A DNA stretch of 64,000 nt from Bostrychus sinensis (taxonomy: Eukaryota > Chordata > Actinopteri > Gobiiformes > Eleotridae). The notes beneath the pieces are model-generated. The model ran no database searches and was not told where the DNA came from. It saw only the letters and a program-made list of their open reading frames with translations. The translations under genes were made by a program, and so were the position numbers. The stretch is from the NCBI GenBank assembly GCA_020698575.1, contig CM036244.1:7054034-7118033 (forward strand). Reading direction: 5' to 3'. Numbering within the stretch: the stretch's first letter is position 1; every line of letters begins with the position of its first letter. This document shows, piece by piece, positions 34,985 through 46,189 of this stretch.

Positions 34985-36122
34985 GTGGTCCAGGACAGGA
35001 CTCTGGCCTCAGACCGTGCCGGGACAGGACTCTGGCCTCAGACCGTGCCGGGACAGGACTCTGGGATCAGACCGGGACAGGACTCTGGGATCAGACCTCA
35101 CCGGGACAGGACTCTGGCCTCAGACCTCGCCGGGACAGGACTCTGGCCTCAGACCTCGCCGGGACAGGACTCTGGCCTCAGACCTCGCCGGGACAGGACT
35201 CTGGGCTCAGACCTCGCCGGGACAGGACTCTGGGATCAGACCTCACCGGGACAGGACTCTGGCCTCAGACCTCGCCGGGACAGGACTCTGGGCTCAGACC
35301 TCGCCGGGACAGGACTCTGGCCTCAGACCGCGCCGGGACAGGACTCTGGGATCAGACCTCGCCGGGACAGGACTCTGGCCTCAGACCGCGCCCGGACAGG
35401 ACTCTGGGATCAGACCGCGCCGGGACAGGACTCTGGGATCAGACCGCGCCGGGACAGGACTCTGGCCTCAGACCTCGCCGGGACAGGACTCTGGGCTCAG
35501 ACCTCGCCGGGACAGGACTCTGGGCTCAGACCTCGCCGGGACAGGACTCTGGCCTCAGACCGCGCCGGGACAGGACTCTGGGATCAGACCTCGCCGGGAC
35601 AGGACTCTGGCCTCAGACCGCGCCCGGACAGGACTCTGGGATCAGACCGCACCGGGACAGGACTCTGGGATCAGACCTCACCGGGACAGGACTCTGGCCT
35701 CAGACCTCGCCGGGACAGGACTCTGGCCTCAGACCGCGCCGGGACAGGACTCTGGGATCAGACCTCGCCGGGACAGGACTCTGGCCTCAGACCGCGCCCG
35801 GACAGGACTCTGGGATCAGACCGCGCCGGGACAGGACTCTGGGATCAGACCGCGCCCGGACAGGACTCTGGGATCAGACCGCGCCGGGACAGGACTCTGG
35901 GATCAGACCGCGCCGGGACAAGACTCTGGACTCAGACCGCGCCGGGACAAGACTCTGGGATCAGACCTCGCCGGGACAGGACTCTGGGCTCAGACCTCGC
36001 CGGGACAGGACTCTGGCCTCAGACCTCGCTGGGACAGTACTCTGGGATCAGACCGCGCCGGGACAGGACTCTGGGATCAGACCACGCCGGGACAGGACTC
36101 TGGGATCAGACCGGGCCAGACC
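34985..36122. repeat. 29-bp minisatellite (GGACAGGACTCTGGCCTCAG...), about 39 copies
   Basis: Units consist of CGGGACAGGACTCTGG, then CCTCAGACC or GATCAGACC, then CGCGC or TCGC variants. Twenty-nine bases is not a multiple of three, so long plus-strand frames of over 400 codons arise in more than one register. No gene is inferred. Confidence 0.97.
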
Positions 36123-36540
36123 AGTCTTTAAGAAGGGGACTGGAGGCTTTGTTCCAGCTCCTCAGTGTCCCAGAGAAGGAACTGAAAGGATGGAAACCTT
36201 CAGGAAGAGCCATTTATGCAAACATTTCAACCTAAAGAACTCACAGAGAAGCTTCTTCTCCCAAACTGGAGGCAGGCCATAGCTCATTTTATTTGATACA
36301 GAAACCAAACACATAAAACCATCTTACATCAGAAACACAGACAACCTCAAACACTTCTCTTGCTCTTTGAGTGTTCCTGTCCTGACATGGGTCTGTCCCA
36401 TCTTTTTTAGGATCAGAGTCTGTTTGTGAAGTTCTGCAGCTGCTCAGCCCAGGACTCAGGTCCCACCGAGACAAAGTGCTTTAAGAACTCTCCTGAGGAT
36501 GAATAAAGACAGAACAAGACCAAGACTTCAGACTTAATCC
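36123..36540. other. No gene seen
   Basis: Unique sequence between the 29-bp array and the 3' end of the minus-strand gene. It may be 3'-flanking DNA; no feature is supported. Confidence 0.4.
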
Positions 36541-36549
36541 TACTTAATA

Positions 36550-36555
36550 TTTATT
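36550..36555 (-). terminator. Polyadenylation signal AATAAA
   Basis: AATAAA on the minus strand lies about 55 bases after the TAA at 36612-36610 of the DUF4585-like gene, a normal position for a compact 3' UTR. Confidence 0.6.
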
Positions 36556-36609
36556 GGTTTAGTCCTACTTTAGTCCTAGTTTAGACCCAGTTTAGATCCG
36601 GTTTAGTCC

Positions 36610-39600
36610 TTACGCAGGTCTGTAGTAGATCCAGGGCTGTAGAGGAGGAAACATGAAGCAGGGCTGAGTGAAGACTGTGGGCTGAACTGGGACCAACATC
36701 GTGGGGCTAGGAGTCACCGACAGGAGACTAGAGCCGTATCCTAAAGGCAGGACTGAGGGGGCGGGGCTAGCGAGCACAGGGGTGGGGTTATGGAGCATGG
36801 GGGAGTGGCCTGACACAGGTACGAACACCTGAACAAACTGCCCTGTCTCTGGATCCAGCAGCGTTTTCCTCTGAAGCCCTCCTTTCACACTGGTCACATG
36901 ACACGCTGTCACGTGACACGGCGTCACATGACTCGGCGTCACATGACACGCTGTCACGTGACACGGCGTCACATGACTCGGCGTCACATGACACGCTGTC
37001 ACGTGACACGGCGTCACATGACTCGGCGTCACATGACTCGGCGTCACATGACTCGCCGTCTCAACAAACCCCTGTGGGTCACTGACTCCTCCCACAGCTC
37101 CGGGACACGAGAACCAGGGGAGGACTGGCCCCACGCAGCCCAGAGATGAGGCCTTCGTCCTGGGCAGAGTGAGAAGGGAGTGGGGCCTGGGTCTGGAGCT
37201 CACCGGAGGAGGACCAGGAAGGAACTGGACGAACGCAGCCCACAGCAGAGGCCTGAGTCTGGGCAGGCGCTGAGGACTGAGGGGCATCCCTGGAGGAGAA
37301 CCAGGGAGGGGCTACCACCAACTGCCGACGCCCACGTGATGATCTCTGATCCTGGTCAGAGACTGAGGCCTGCGCTGGGTTTCTAGAGGACATCCAGGGA
37401 GGGGGCACAGTTTCCAGATGGTGTCCCAACGATGAGGACTCTTCCTTGGCAGAAATTGAGCTGTGACAAGCATCTACATGGAGCTCTCTGGAGGAGAACC
37501 TGGGAGGATCCACACCGGACTGATGGCAGCCCAAAGAGGGGGCTTGTTCCTGGGTAAAGGGAGAGGCTCGAGAGCCTTTGGTCTGGAGCTTCCTGGAGGA
37601 AGAGAACCTTTGAGGAACCTTTGGGCGACTGTGACCCACAGAGGAGGCCTTTCCCTGGGCAGGGGTCGAGTGATGATGGAGCTCTCTGGTAGCGAACCTG
37701 GGAAGGTCCACAGTGGGAGGACTGTGGCCCAGAGAGGAGCTCTGTTCTAGGGCAGAGCATGAGGGCTCTGGGCTCTGGATCTGGAGCTCTCTGGAGGAGA
37801 ACCAGGGAGGCTCCACAGTGGGCTGACTGTGGCCCAGGGAGGAGCTCTGTTCCTGGGCAGGAGGTGGTGCGTGTGGGGCCTGGAGCTCTCTGGAGGACCT
37901 CTGCTCTGATTGGTTGGCGTCGCTGAGGTCGGAATGAAGCAGGGCTGTGATTGGCTGACTGCTGCAGCGCTGCACTCCGATTGGCTGACTGGTCTCTGTT
38001 CTGCGCTGTGATTGGCTGAGAGAAGCTGCCAGTTTGATCATGTGACCTCTGGAGGGGGGTTTGCTGGTGAGGGCGGAGCCTTGGTGCGGGGCTGGTCTGG
38101 GCGGGGCCTGGACTTTGGACTTCGGCTGGTCCTCGGTGGGTTTGGGCCGAGGTTTTGTGGGTTTGGGCGCCACCGGCTGGTCTTCCTCCTGCATTCTCTT
38201 CGACAAAACATTTTTAATCAAACAGGACGCGATCTTGGTTCTGGTCTCGTCCAAAGAGAAGGACTTCTGGAGTCTTCTTTGGACCTGGGCTCCTCCGGTC
38301 TGAGTCTGGAGACCTGTCCGGACCAGAACCACAAATACAGTCAGACAGGGAGGTGTCTGGGGGAGAGGGAGGCATCTGGGGAGAGGGAGGAGGTGGAGGA
38401 ATTGTCTGGGGAGAGGGAGGACTCACCTGCGATCAGGCCTTTGTAAGCTCTGCCTCCAGACTCTGGGAGACTGTGTTGCCGTAGAAACAGCTGTGGTAAC
38501 CTCTGTGGGCGGGGCTCATCCTCGGGTAAATCCAGGTACGGGTCCGGACTCTGGACCTGGATCAGAACCAGTCAGAAACTTAAGGTCCGGACTCTGACGC
38601 TGCCTTCACTCAGAACGAGAAGGAAGCGTCTGACAAGAGGGAAGTCTGCGTAAAGGCTCAGAGTCCTGGGACGTGAAAGTCGAGAACTGACCGGCCCCGT
38701 CTCACAATGGGACAGAGCCCAGCCCAGGGATCTGCTGGTTCAGGGCTAAATGCTCTATAGCCTTAAACCTCAAATTGGTACAGAATCTGTGTTCCTGTAC
38801 TGCCCCCTGGTGGCTGGAGTCAGTATCTGTGGTCTCACGGGACCGAGTCCTTAGTCCTGGTCCAGACCAAGTCCTGCAAAACATGAGGAGGTCTCTCTGG
38901 GACTAACCTGGAGCTGTAGGTCCGGTCCTGTGAGGTCCGGTCCTCTGTGGTCCGGTCCTGTGAGGTCCGGTCCTCTGTGGTCCGGTCCTCTGTGGTCCGG
39001 TCCTCTGTGGTCCGGTCCTGTGAGGTCCGGTCCTCTGTGGTCCGGTCCTGTGAGGTCCGGTCCTCTGTGGTCCTGGTCCTCTGTGAGGTCCGGTCCTGTG
39101 AGGATCCGGTCCTCTGTGGTCTGGTCCTGTGAGGTCCGGTCCTGTGAGGTCCGGTCCTGTGAGGTCCGGTCCTGTGAGGTCCGGTCCTGTGTGGTCCAGG
39201 TCTAGACCGGGAAGTTCTGGTTCCGACTCGGACTCTGAGGGGTTTAGGACCGAGGCTGAGAAGTGAAGCGACAGATCCTCCTCCGACCAATCACTGAGCT
39301 CGTCCTCGGAGAGGCACAGGTACGGCCCCTCCCCCAGTACTGCAGAAGTACACACAAAGTACTTTTAGTACATACACATGGCCCCTCCCTCAGTCCTGCG
39401 AAAGTACACACAAAGTACTTTTACTACATACACACGGCCCCTCCCTCAGTACTGCAGAAGTACACACAAAGTACTTTTACTACATACACACGGCCACTCC
39501 CTCAGTACTGCAGAAGTACACACAAAGTACTTTTACTACATACACACGGCCCCTCCCCCAGTACTGCAGAAGTACACACAAAGTACTTTTACTACATACA

Positions 39601-42600
39601 CACGGACCCTCCCCCAGTACTGCAGAAGTACACACAAAGTACTTTTAGTACATACACATGGCCCCTCCCTCAGTCCTGCGAAAGTACACACAAAGTACTT
39701 TTACTACATACACACGGCCCCTCCCTCAGTACTGCAGAAGTACACACAAAGTACTTTTACTACATACACACGGCCCCTCCCTCAGTACTGCAGAAGTACA
39801 CACAAAGTACTTTTACTACATACACACGGCCCCTCCCCCATTACTGCAGAAGTACACACAAAGTACTTTTACTACATACACACGGACCCTCCCCCAGTAC
39901 TGCAGAAGTACACACAAAGTACTTTTACTACATACACACGGCCCCTCCCCCAGTACTGCAGAAGTACACACAAAGTACTTTTACTACATACACACAGCCC
40001 CTCCTTTAGTACTGCAGAAGTACACACAAAGTACTTTTACTACATACACACGGCCCCTCCCCCAGTACTGCAGAAGTACACACAAAGTACTTTTACTACA
40101 TACACACGGCCCCTCCCTCAGTACTGCAGAAGTACACACAAAGTACTTTTACTACATACACACGGCCCCTCCCCCAGTACTGCAGAAGTACACACAAAGT
40201 ACTTTTACTACATACACACGGCCCCTCCCTCAGTACTGCAGAAGTACACACAAAGTACTTTTACTACATACACACGGCCCCTCCGCCAGTACTGCAGAAG
40301 TACACACAAAGTACTTTTACTACATACACATGGCCCCTCCCTCAGTACTGCAGAAGTACACACAAAGTACTTTTACTACATACACACGGCCCCTCCGCCA
40401 GTACTGCAGAAGTACACACAAAGTACTTTTACTACATACACATGGCCCCTCCCTCAGTACTGCAGAAGTACACACAAAGTACTTTTACTACATACACACG
40501 GCCCCTCCCTCAGTACTGCAGAAGTACACAGAAAGTACTTTTACTACATACACATGGCCCCTCCCTCAGTACTGCAGAAGTACACACAAAGTACTTTTAC
40601 TACATACACACGGCCCCTCCCTCAGTACTGCAGAAGTACACACAAAGTACTTTTACTACATACACACGGCCCCTCCCCCAGTACTGCAGAAGTACACACA
40701 AAGTACTTTTACTACATACACACGGCCCCTCCACCAGTACTGCAGAAGTACACACAAAGTACTTTTACTACATACACATGGCCCCTCCCTCAGTCCTGCG
40801 AAAGTACACACAAAGTACTTTTACTACATACACACGGCCCCTCCCTCAGTACTGCAGAAGTACACACAAAGTACTTTTACTACATACACACGGCCCCTCC
40901 CTCAGTACTGCAGAAGTACACACAAAGTACTTTTACTACATACACACGGCCCCTCCCCCAGTACTGCAGAAGTACACACAAAGTACTTTTACTACATACA
41001 CACGGACCCTCCCCCAGTACTGCAGAAGTACACACAAAGTACTTTTACTACATACACACGGCCCCTCCCCCAGTACTGCAGAAGTACACACAAAGTACTT
41101 TTACTACATACACACAGCCCCTCCTTTAGTACTGCAGAAGTACACACAAAGTACTTTTACTACATACACACGGCCCCTCCCCCAGTACTGCAGAAGTACA
41201 CACAAAGTACTTTTACTACATACACACGGCCCCTCCCTCAGTACTGCAGAAGTACACACAAAGTACTTTTACTACATACACACGGCCCCTCCCCCAGTAC
41301 TGCAGAAGTACACACAAAGTACTTTTACTACATACACACGGCCCCTCCCTCAGTACTTGCAGAAGTACACACAAAGTACTTTTACTACATACACACGGCC
41401 CCTCCGCCAGTACTGCAGAAGTACACACAAAGTACTTTTACTACATACACATGGCCCCTCCCTCAGTACTGCAGAAGTACACACAAAGTACTTTTACTAC
41501 ATACACACGGCCCCTCCCTCAGTACTGCAGAAGTACACACAAAGTACTTTTACTACATACACACGGCCCCTCCCTCAGTATTGCAGAAGTACACACAAAG
41601 TACTTTTACTACATACACACGGCCCCTCCGCCAGTACTGCAGAAGTACACACAAAGTACTTTTACTACATACACACGGCCCCTCCCTCAGTATTGCAGAA
41701 GTACACACAAAGTACTTTTACTACATACACACGGCCCCTCCGCCAGTACTGCAGAAGTACACACAAAGTACTTTTACTACATACACACAGCCCCTCCGCC
41801 AGTACTGCAGAAGTACACACAAAGTACTTTTACTACATACACACGGCCCCTCCACCAGTACTGCAGAAGTACACACAAAGTACTTTTACTACATACACAC
41901 GGCCCCTCCCTCAGTATTGCAGAAGTACACACAAAGTACTTTTACTACATACACACGGCCCCTCCGCCAGTACTGCAGAAGTACACACAAAGTACTTTTA
42001 CTACATACACACGGCCCCTCCCTCAGTCCTGCGAAAGTACACACAAAGTACTTTTACTACATACACACAGCCCCTCCTTCAGTACTGCAGAAGTACACAC
42101 AAAGTACTTTTACTACATACACATGGCCCCTCCCTCAGTCCTGCGAAAGTACACACAAAGTACTTTTACTACATACACACAGCCCCTCCTTCAGTACTGC
42201 AGAAGTATACACAAAGTACTTTTACTACATACACACGGCCCCTCCGCCAGTACTGCAGAAGTACACACAAAGTACTTTTACTACATACACATGGCCCCTC
42301 CCTCAGTACTGCAGAAGTACACACAAAGTACTTTTACTACATACACACAGCCCCTCCTTCAGTACTGCAGAAGTACACACAAAGTACTTTTACTACATAC
42401 AGACGGCCCCTCCCTCAGTACTGCAGAAGTACACACAAAGTACTTTTACTACATACACACGGCCCCTCCCTCAGTACTGCAGAAGTACACACAAAGTACT
42501 TTTACTACATACACACGGCCCCTCCCCCAGTACTGCAGAAGTACACACAAAGTACTTTTACTACATACACACGGCCCCTCCCCCAGTACTGCAGAAGTAC

Positions 42601-45201
42601 ACACAAAGTACTTTTACTACATACACACGGCCCCTCCCTCAGTACTGCAGAAGTACACACAAAGTACTTTTACTACATACACACGGCCCCTCCCTCAGTA
42701 CTGCAGAAGTACACACAAAGTACTTTTACTACATACACACGGCCCCTCCGCCAGTACTGCAGAAGTACACACAAAGTACTTTTACTACATACACACGGCC
42801 CCTCCCTCAGTACTGCAGAAGTACACACAAAGTACTTTTACTACATACACACAGCCCCTCCCTCAGTACTGCAGAAGTACACACAAAGTACTTTTACTAC
42901 ATACACACGGCCCCTCCCTCAGTACTGCAGAAGTACACACAAAGTACTTTTACTACATACACACGGCCCCTCCCCCAGTACTGCAGAAGTACACACAAAG
43001 TACTTTTACTACATACACACGGCCCCTCCCTCAGTATTGCAGAAGTACACACAAAGTACTTTTACTACATACACACGGCCCCTCCGCCAGTACTGCAGAA
43101 GTACACACAAAGTACTTTTACTACATACACACGGCCCCTCCCTCAGTCCTGCGAAAGTACACACAAAGTACTTTTACTACATACACACAGCCCCTCCTTC
43201 AGTACTGCAGAAGTACACACAAAGTACTTTTACTACATACACATGGCCCCTCCCTCAGTCCTGCGAAAGTACACACAAAGTACTTTTACTACATACACAC
43301 AGCCCCTCCTTCAGTACTGCAGAAGTATACACAAAGTACTTTTACTACATACACACGGCCCCTCCGCCAGTACTGCAGAAGTACACACAAAGTACTTTTA
43401 CTACATACACATGGCCCCTCCCCCAGTACTGCAGAAGTACACACAAAGTACTTTTACTACATACACACAGCCCCTCCTTCAGTACTGCAGAAGTACACAC
43501 AAAGTACTTTTACTACATACAGACGGCCCCTCCCTCAGTACTGCAGAAGTACACACAAAGTACTTTTACTACATACACACGGCCCCTCCCTCAGTACTGC
43601 AGAAGTACACACAAAGTACTTTTACTACATACACACGGCCCCTCCCCCAGTACTGCAGAAGTACACACAAAGTACTTTTACTACATACACACGGCCCCTC
43701 CCCAGTACTGCAGAAGTACACACAAAGTACTTTTACTACATACACACGGCCCCTCCCTCAGTACTGCAGAAGTACACACAAAGTACTTTTACTACATACA
43801 CACAGCCCTTCCCTCAGTACTGCAGAAGTACACACAAAGTACTTTTACTACATACACACGGCCCCTCCCCCAGTACTGCAGAAGTACACACAAAGTACTT
43901 TTACTACATACACACGGCCCCTCCCCCAGTACTGCAGAAGTACACACAAAGTACTTTTACTACATACACACGGCCCCTCCCCCAGTACTGCAGAAGTACA
44001 CACAAAGTACTTTTACTACATACACACAGCCCCTCCCCCAGTACTGCAGAAGTACACACAAAGTACTTTTACTACATACACACGGCCCCTCCTTCAGTAC
44101 TGCAGAAGTACACACAAAGTACTTTTACTAAGATCAAGATTAGCACGTCCTTCTACAACGAGCTACATTTATTCGCTATTTTCGCACGCAAAGTCATGGT
44201 GAGCCTTGATAAATAATATTGCGGGCGGTAAATGAATGAATTTGCATTTTCTCAGGGATTTAGGGGAAATGGACCTAATGTTTAGTAATCCACATTTAAT
44301 TATGTCATTGTTCTGATTATTATTAATATTATTAATAGGTCTACAAGAAGTTATTTTTATTAAATTTGTTAAAATTGTGGCTCTCACTCCTCTTATTTGT
44401 CTTTTGCTGTTGGAGTTAGTGTTTAGGCGGGGGCAGTCTCTATTTGCTCTGCTAAAATACCTTTATACTGGGTTTGTCCCAGCTCAGTAAGGAAGCTCAG
44501 AGAAGTGTTTTAAACTACTGCTCTGTGCCCGGGTCCCACCTCTGGCTCGTCAGGTTGAACGACTAATGCTATCAGCCATATTTCTGGACAGCAACGCGGC
44601 TCCATCCTACGTGGGATGAATGCCGTCTCTCCGTAAGAGACCGGGCTTTCCCCAAAACGCTCGCCAATTATCAATAAAGCCTATGCCGTTTTCTGGGCAC
44701 CATCTAGATAACCAGCGGTTGAATGATGAAGCGACTGTACATTTCATCATTGATCAAATTCGGCAGGGGACCAGAGAATATTACGGTGTCCGACATCGAC
44801 TTAGCAAGTTTGCACTGACCCTACGTTCAGTCTGAGCAGCTCTGATTGTCTCCACTGGGCGTCGTTACCGCCAACGTGAATCACGATTCGACGGAACCTG
44901 GTCCTACTCTGGGCTAAAAGCCCACACAAAGTACTTCAGAGTACTTTTACTACATAAATATGGCTCCTCCACAATCAGGATTACACAAATATAGATTTCA
45001 AAATACTCCTGCGTACTAGTAATAATTGTAGTAGAAGCAGTAGCAGTAGCAGTAGCGGTAGTAGTATTAGTAGTATTAGTAGTAGCAGTAGTAGTAGTGG
45101 TAGTACTACGTATTTGCAGTACTAACCCCGCTCAGTTTAAACTCACGTTCAGTGGAGTCTGCTTTTTTCTGCAGAGGGATCCTCTTCTCTGTTCCCTCCA
45201 T
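36610..45201 (-). CDS. DUF4585-like proline/serine-rich protein gene (PROB1/C4orf54-like), frameshifted as read
   Basis: Four minus-strand exons: 45201-45147 (Kozak-like ACCATGG; MEGTEKRIPLQKKADSTE; GTGAGT donor), 39339-38908, 38556-38427 and 38313-36610 (TAA). Phases fit at the 1/2 and 3/4 junctions; the 2/3 junction fits only in the original frame of the coding repeat. Exon 2 encodes YLCLSEDELSDWSEEDLSLH, exon 3 PYLDLPEDEPRPQRLPQLFL, exon 4 KSFSLDETRTKIASCLIKNV, a Pro-rich stretch, about eight degenerate 38-40-residue repeats (SSSLGHSQPTVEPPWFSSRE), a VNTR, then LQRKTLLDPETGQFVQVFVP and a hydrophobic/proline end (FPPLQPWIYYRPA). The LDPETGQ motif and C-terminal layout fit DUF4585 proteins; function unknown. 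Two breaks: a net +1 shift in the exon-2 VNTR and a single-base shift near 37150. Either real decay, an allele, or repeat-related sequence error. Intron 1 is about 5.8 kb and mostly one VNTR. Confidence 0.75.
36893..37060. repeat. Coding 15-bp VNTR in exon 4 of the DUF4585-like gene
   Basis: Eleven or so 15-bp units (GTCACATGACTCGGC with ACACGCT and GTGACACGGC variants) form 45-bp higher-order groups. On the minus strand they encode HVTPS/HVTPC/HVTA pentapeptides in frame, just before the conserved LQRKTLLDPETGQ segment. Confidence 0.93.
38920..39195. repeat. Coding 15-bp VNTR in exon 2 with frame-shifting units
   Basis: The minus-strand unit GGACCGGACCTCACA encodes TGPDL. Most copies are 15 bases, but copies of 16, 17 and 16 bases near 39070-39115 add a net +1. 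The 5' copies are in frame with the upstream SEDELSDWSEED segment. The 3' copies are in another frame, which reaches a stop at the exon 2 donor. Confidence 0.92.
39340..44133 (-). repeat. 56-bp intronic VNTR, about 85 copies, each with a 3' splice-site copy
   Basis: On the minus strand each unit reads GTGTGTATGTAGTAAAAGTA, then CTTTGTGTGTACTTCTGCAG, then TACTGAGGGAGGGGCC. Exon 2 of the DUF4585-like gene begins TACTGGGGGAGGGGCCGT directly after TTCTGCAG (acceptor AG at 39341-39340). The repeat unit therefore contains the end of intron 1 plus about the first 18 bases of exon 2. Variants are limited (CTC/CCC/CGC, TTC, ACACAC/ACACAT, TCCTGCGA). One diverged partial unit lies beyond a LINE at 44925-44967. 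Confidence 0.95.
44134..44924 (-). pseudogene. L2/CR1-like LINE fragment: esterase-like ORF1 end and ORF2 start
   Basis: The minus strand first encodes RIVIHVGGNDAQWRQSELL (about 44890-44835) and later WCPENGIGFIDNWRAFWGKP and LLRRDGIHP (about 44705-44600). These are typical of the SGNH/GDSL-esterase-like ORF1 of fish L2/CR1 LINEs. Then comes the start of an endonuclease ORF, DIIKCGLLNIRSISPKSL (about 44310-44255), after which homology ends. Stops are present. It sits between the main 56-bp array and a diverged array unit, so it was probably inserted into the array or its edge. Confidence 0.75.
44925..44967 (-). repeat. Outlying diverged unit of the 56-bp VNTR
   Basis: CACACAAAGTACTTCAGAGT followed by ACTTTTACTACATAAATATGG and CTCCTCC matches the 56-bp unit with changes, in the same orientation, beyond the LINE fragment. 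Confidence 0.7.
45007..45115. repeat. (AGT/AGC)n microsatellite
   Basis: Imperfect trinucleotide run of AGT with AGC, GGT and ATT variants in intron 1 of the DUF4585-like gene. Confidence 0.9.
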
Positions 45202-45202
45202 G

Positions 45203-45368
45203 GTCCTGGTCCTGTTTCTGGTTCTTCTCTTGACCCTGGTCCTGGTCCTGGTCCTGGTGCTGGTCCTGGTCCTGGTCTTGGTCCTGGTCCTGGTCCTGGT
45301 CCTGGCCCTGGTCCTGGTTGTTCTCTTGACCCTTGTCCTGGCCCTGGCCCTGGTCCTGGTCCTGGTTC
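45203..45368. repeat. (TGGTCC)n hexamer repeat at the 5' end of the DUF4585-like gene
   Basis: Imperfect TGGTCC/TGGCCC hexamers begin two bases upstream of the proposed ATG and would lie in its 5' UTR or promoter. In plus-strand frames they give hydrophobic LVLV or Pro-Gly strings, which I do not regard as genes. Confidence 0.92.
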
Positions 45369-45593
45369 AGAAACCTGTGGACTCTCTGCTGCAGTGACCC
45401 CTTGTGGCCAAACCGTCACAGTGCAGAGACTCAGGTCCAACAGGACTCACTCAGACCCAAGACCAGTCCTGGTCTGAATCCACAGGATTTTAGGGTCTTA
45501 CCTCAGAGTCTGGTCCAAGTCCGGATTAGATCCTTGAAAAACCAGAGCAAGGTTCAGGTCCTGACAAAACGTTTAATAAAACTAAAGCCAGCT

Positions 45594-45895
45594 GGTTTAG
45601 TCCTGGTTTAGTCCTGGTTTAGTCCTGGTTTAGTCCTGGTTTAGTCCTGGTTTAGACCTGGTTTAGTCCTGGTTTAGTCCTGGTTTAGACCTGGTTTAGT
45701 CCTGGTTTAGTCCTGGTTTAGACCTGGTTTAGTCCTGGTTTAGTCCTGGTTTAGTCCTGGTTTAGACCTGGTTTAGTCCTGGTTTAGTCCTGGTTTAGAC
45801 CTGGTTCAGACCTGGTTTAGACCTGGTTTAGACCTGGTTTAGTCCTGGTTCAGACCTGGTCTAGTCCTGGTTTAGACCTGGTTTGGTCCTGGTCT
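45594..45895. repeat. 11-bp minisatellite (TTTAGTCCTGG), about 27 copies
   Basis: Tandem TTTAGTCCTGG/TTTAGACCTGG units, the exact reverse complement of the array at 14984-15456. It lies upstream of the DUF4585-like gene. Confidence 0.97.
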
Positions 45896-46051
45896 TCAGG
45901 GTGACTGAGGCCACAGGGAAAGTTGTCGGTGTCAAGCTGCAGGTTCTATTTCTGGACCGGACTCAGATTCTCCTCAGGGTCTGGGTCTGGGCTCAGATCC
46001 TGAGGGAGGGTCCGGGTTCGGGGGTCAGCTGTTCTAACAAATAACACAGAG

Positions 46052-46165
46052 ATGACAACAACAGCAATAACAACAACAACAACAACAACAACAACCACAA
46101 GAACAACAACAAGAACAATATCAACAACAACAGGAAGAACAACAACAACAACAACATTAATTAAA
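46052..46165. repeat. (AAC)n microsatellite
   Basis: Imperfect AAC triplets with AAG and ATC variants. Confidence 0.93.
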
Positions 46166-46189
46166 GCCACAAGAGCATTGATAGGTCCT

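Noticed and set aside
34982..36235. A 417-codon frame
   Set aside because: Artefact of the 29-bp unit; a second register is open for nearly the same length.
39263..44216. Plus-strand frames of up to 1514 codons
   Set aside because: Generated by the 56-bp VNTR; the biologically meaningful strand here is minus, where it is intronic.
45152..45397. Hydrophobic LVLVLVL membrane-like peptide
   Set aside because: Translation of a TGGTCC hexamer repeat in the 5' region of the minus-strand gene.
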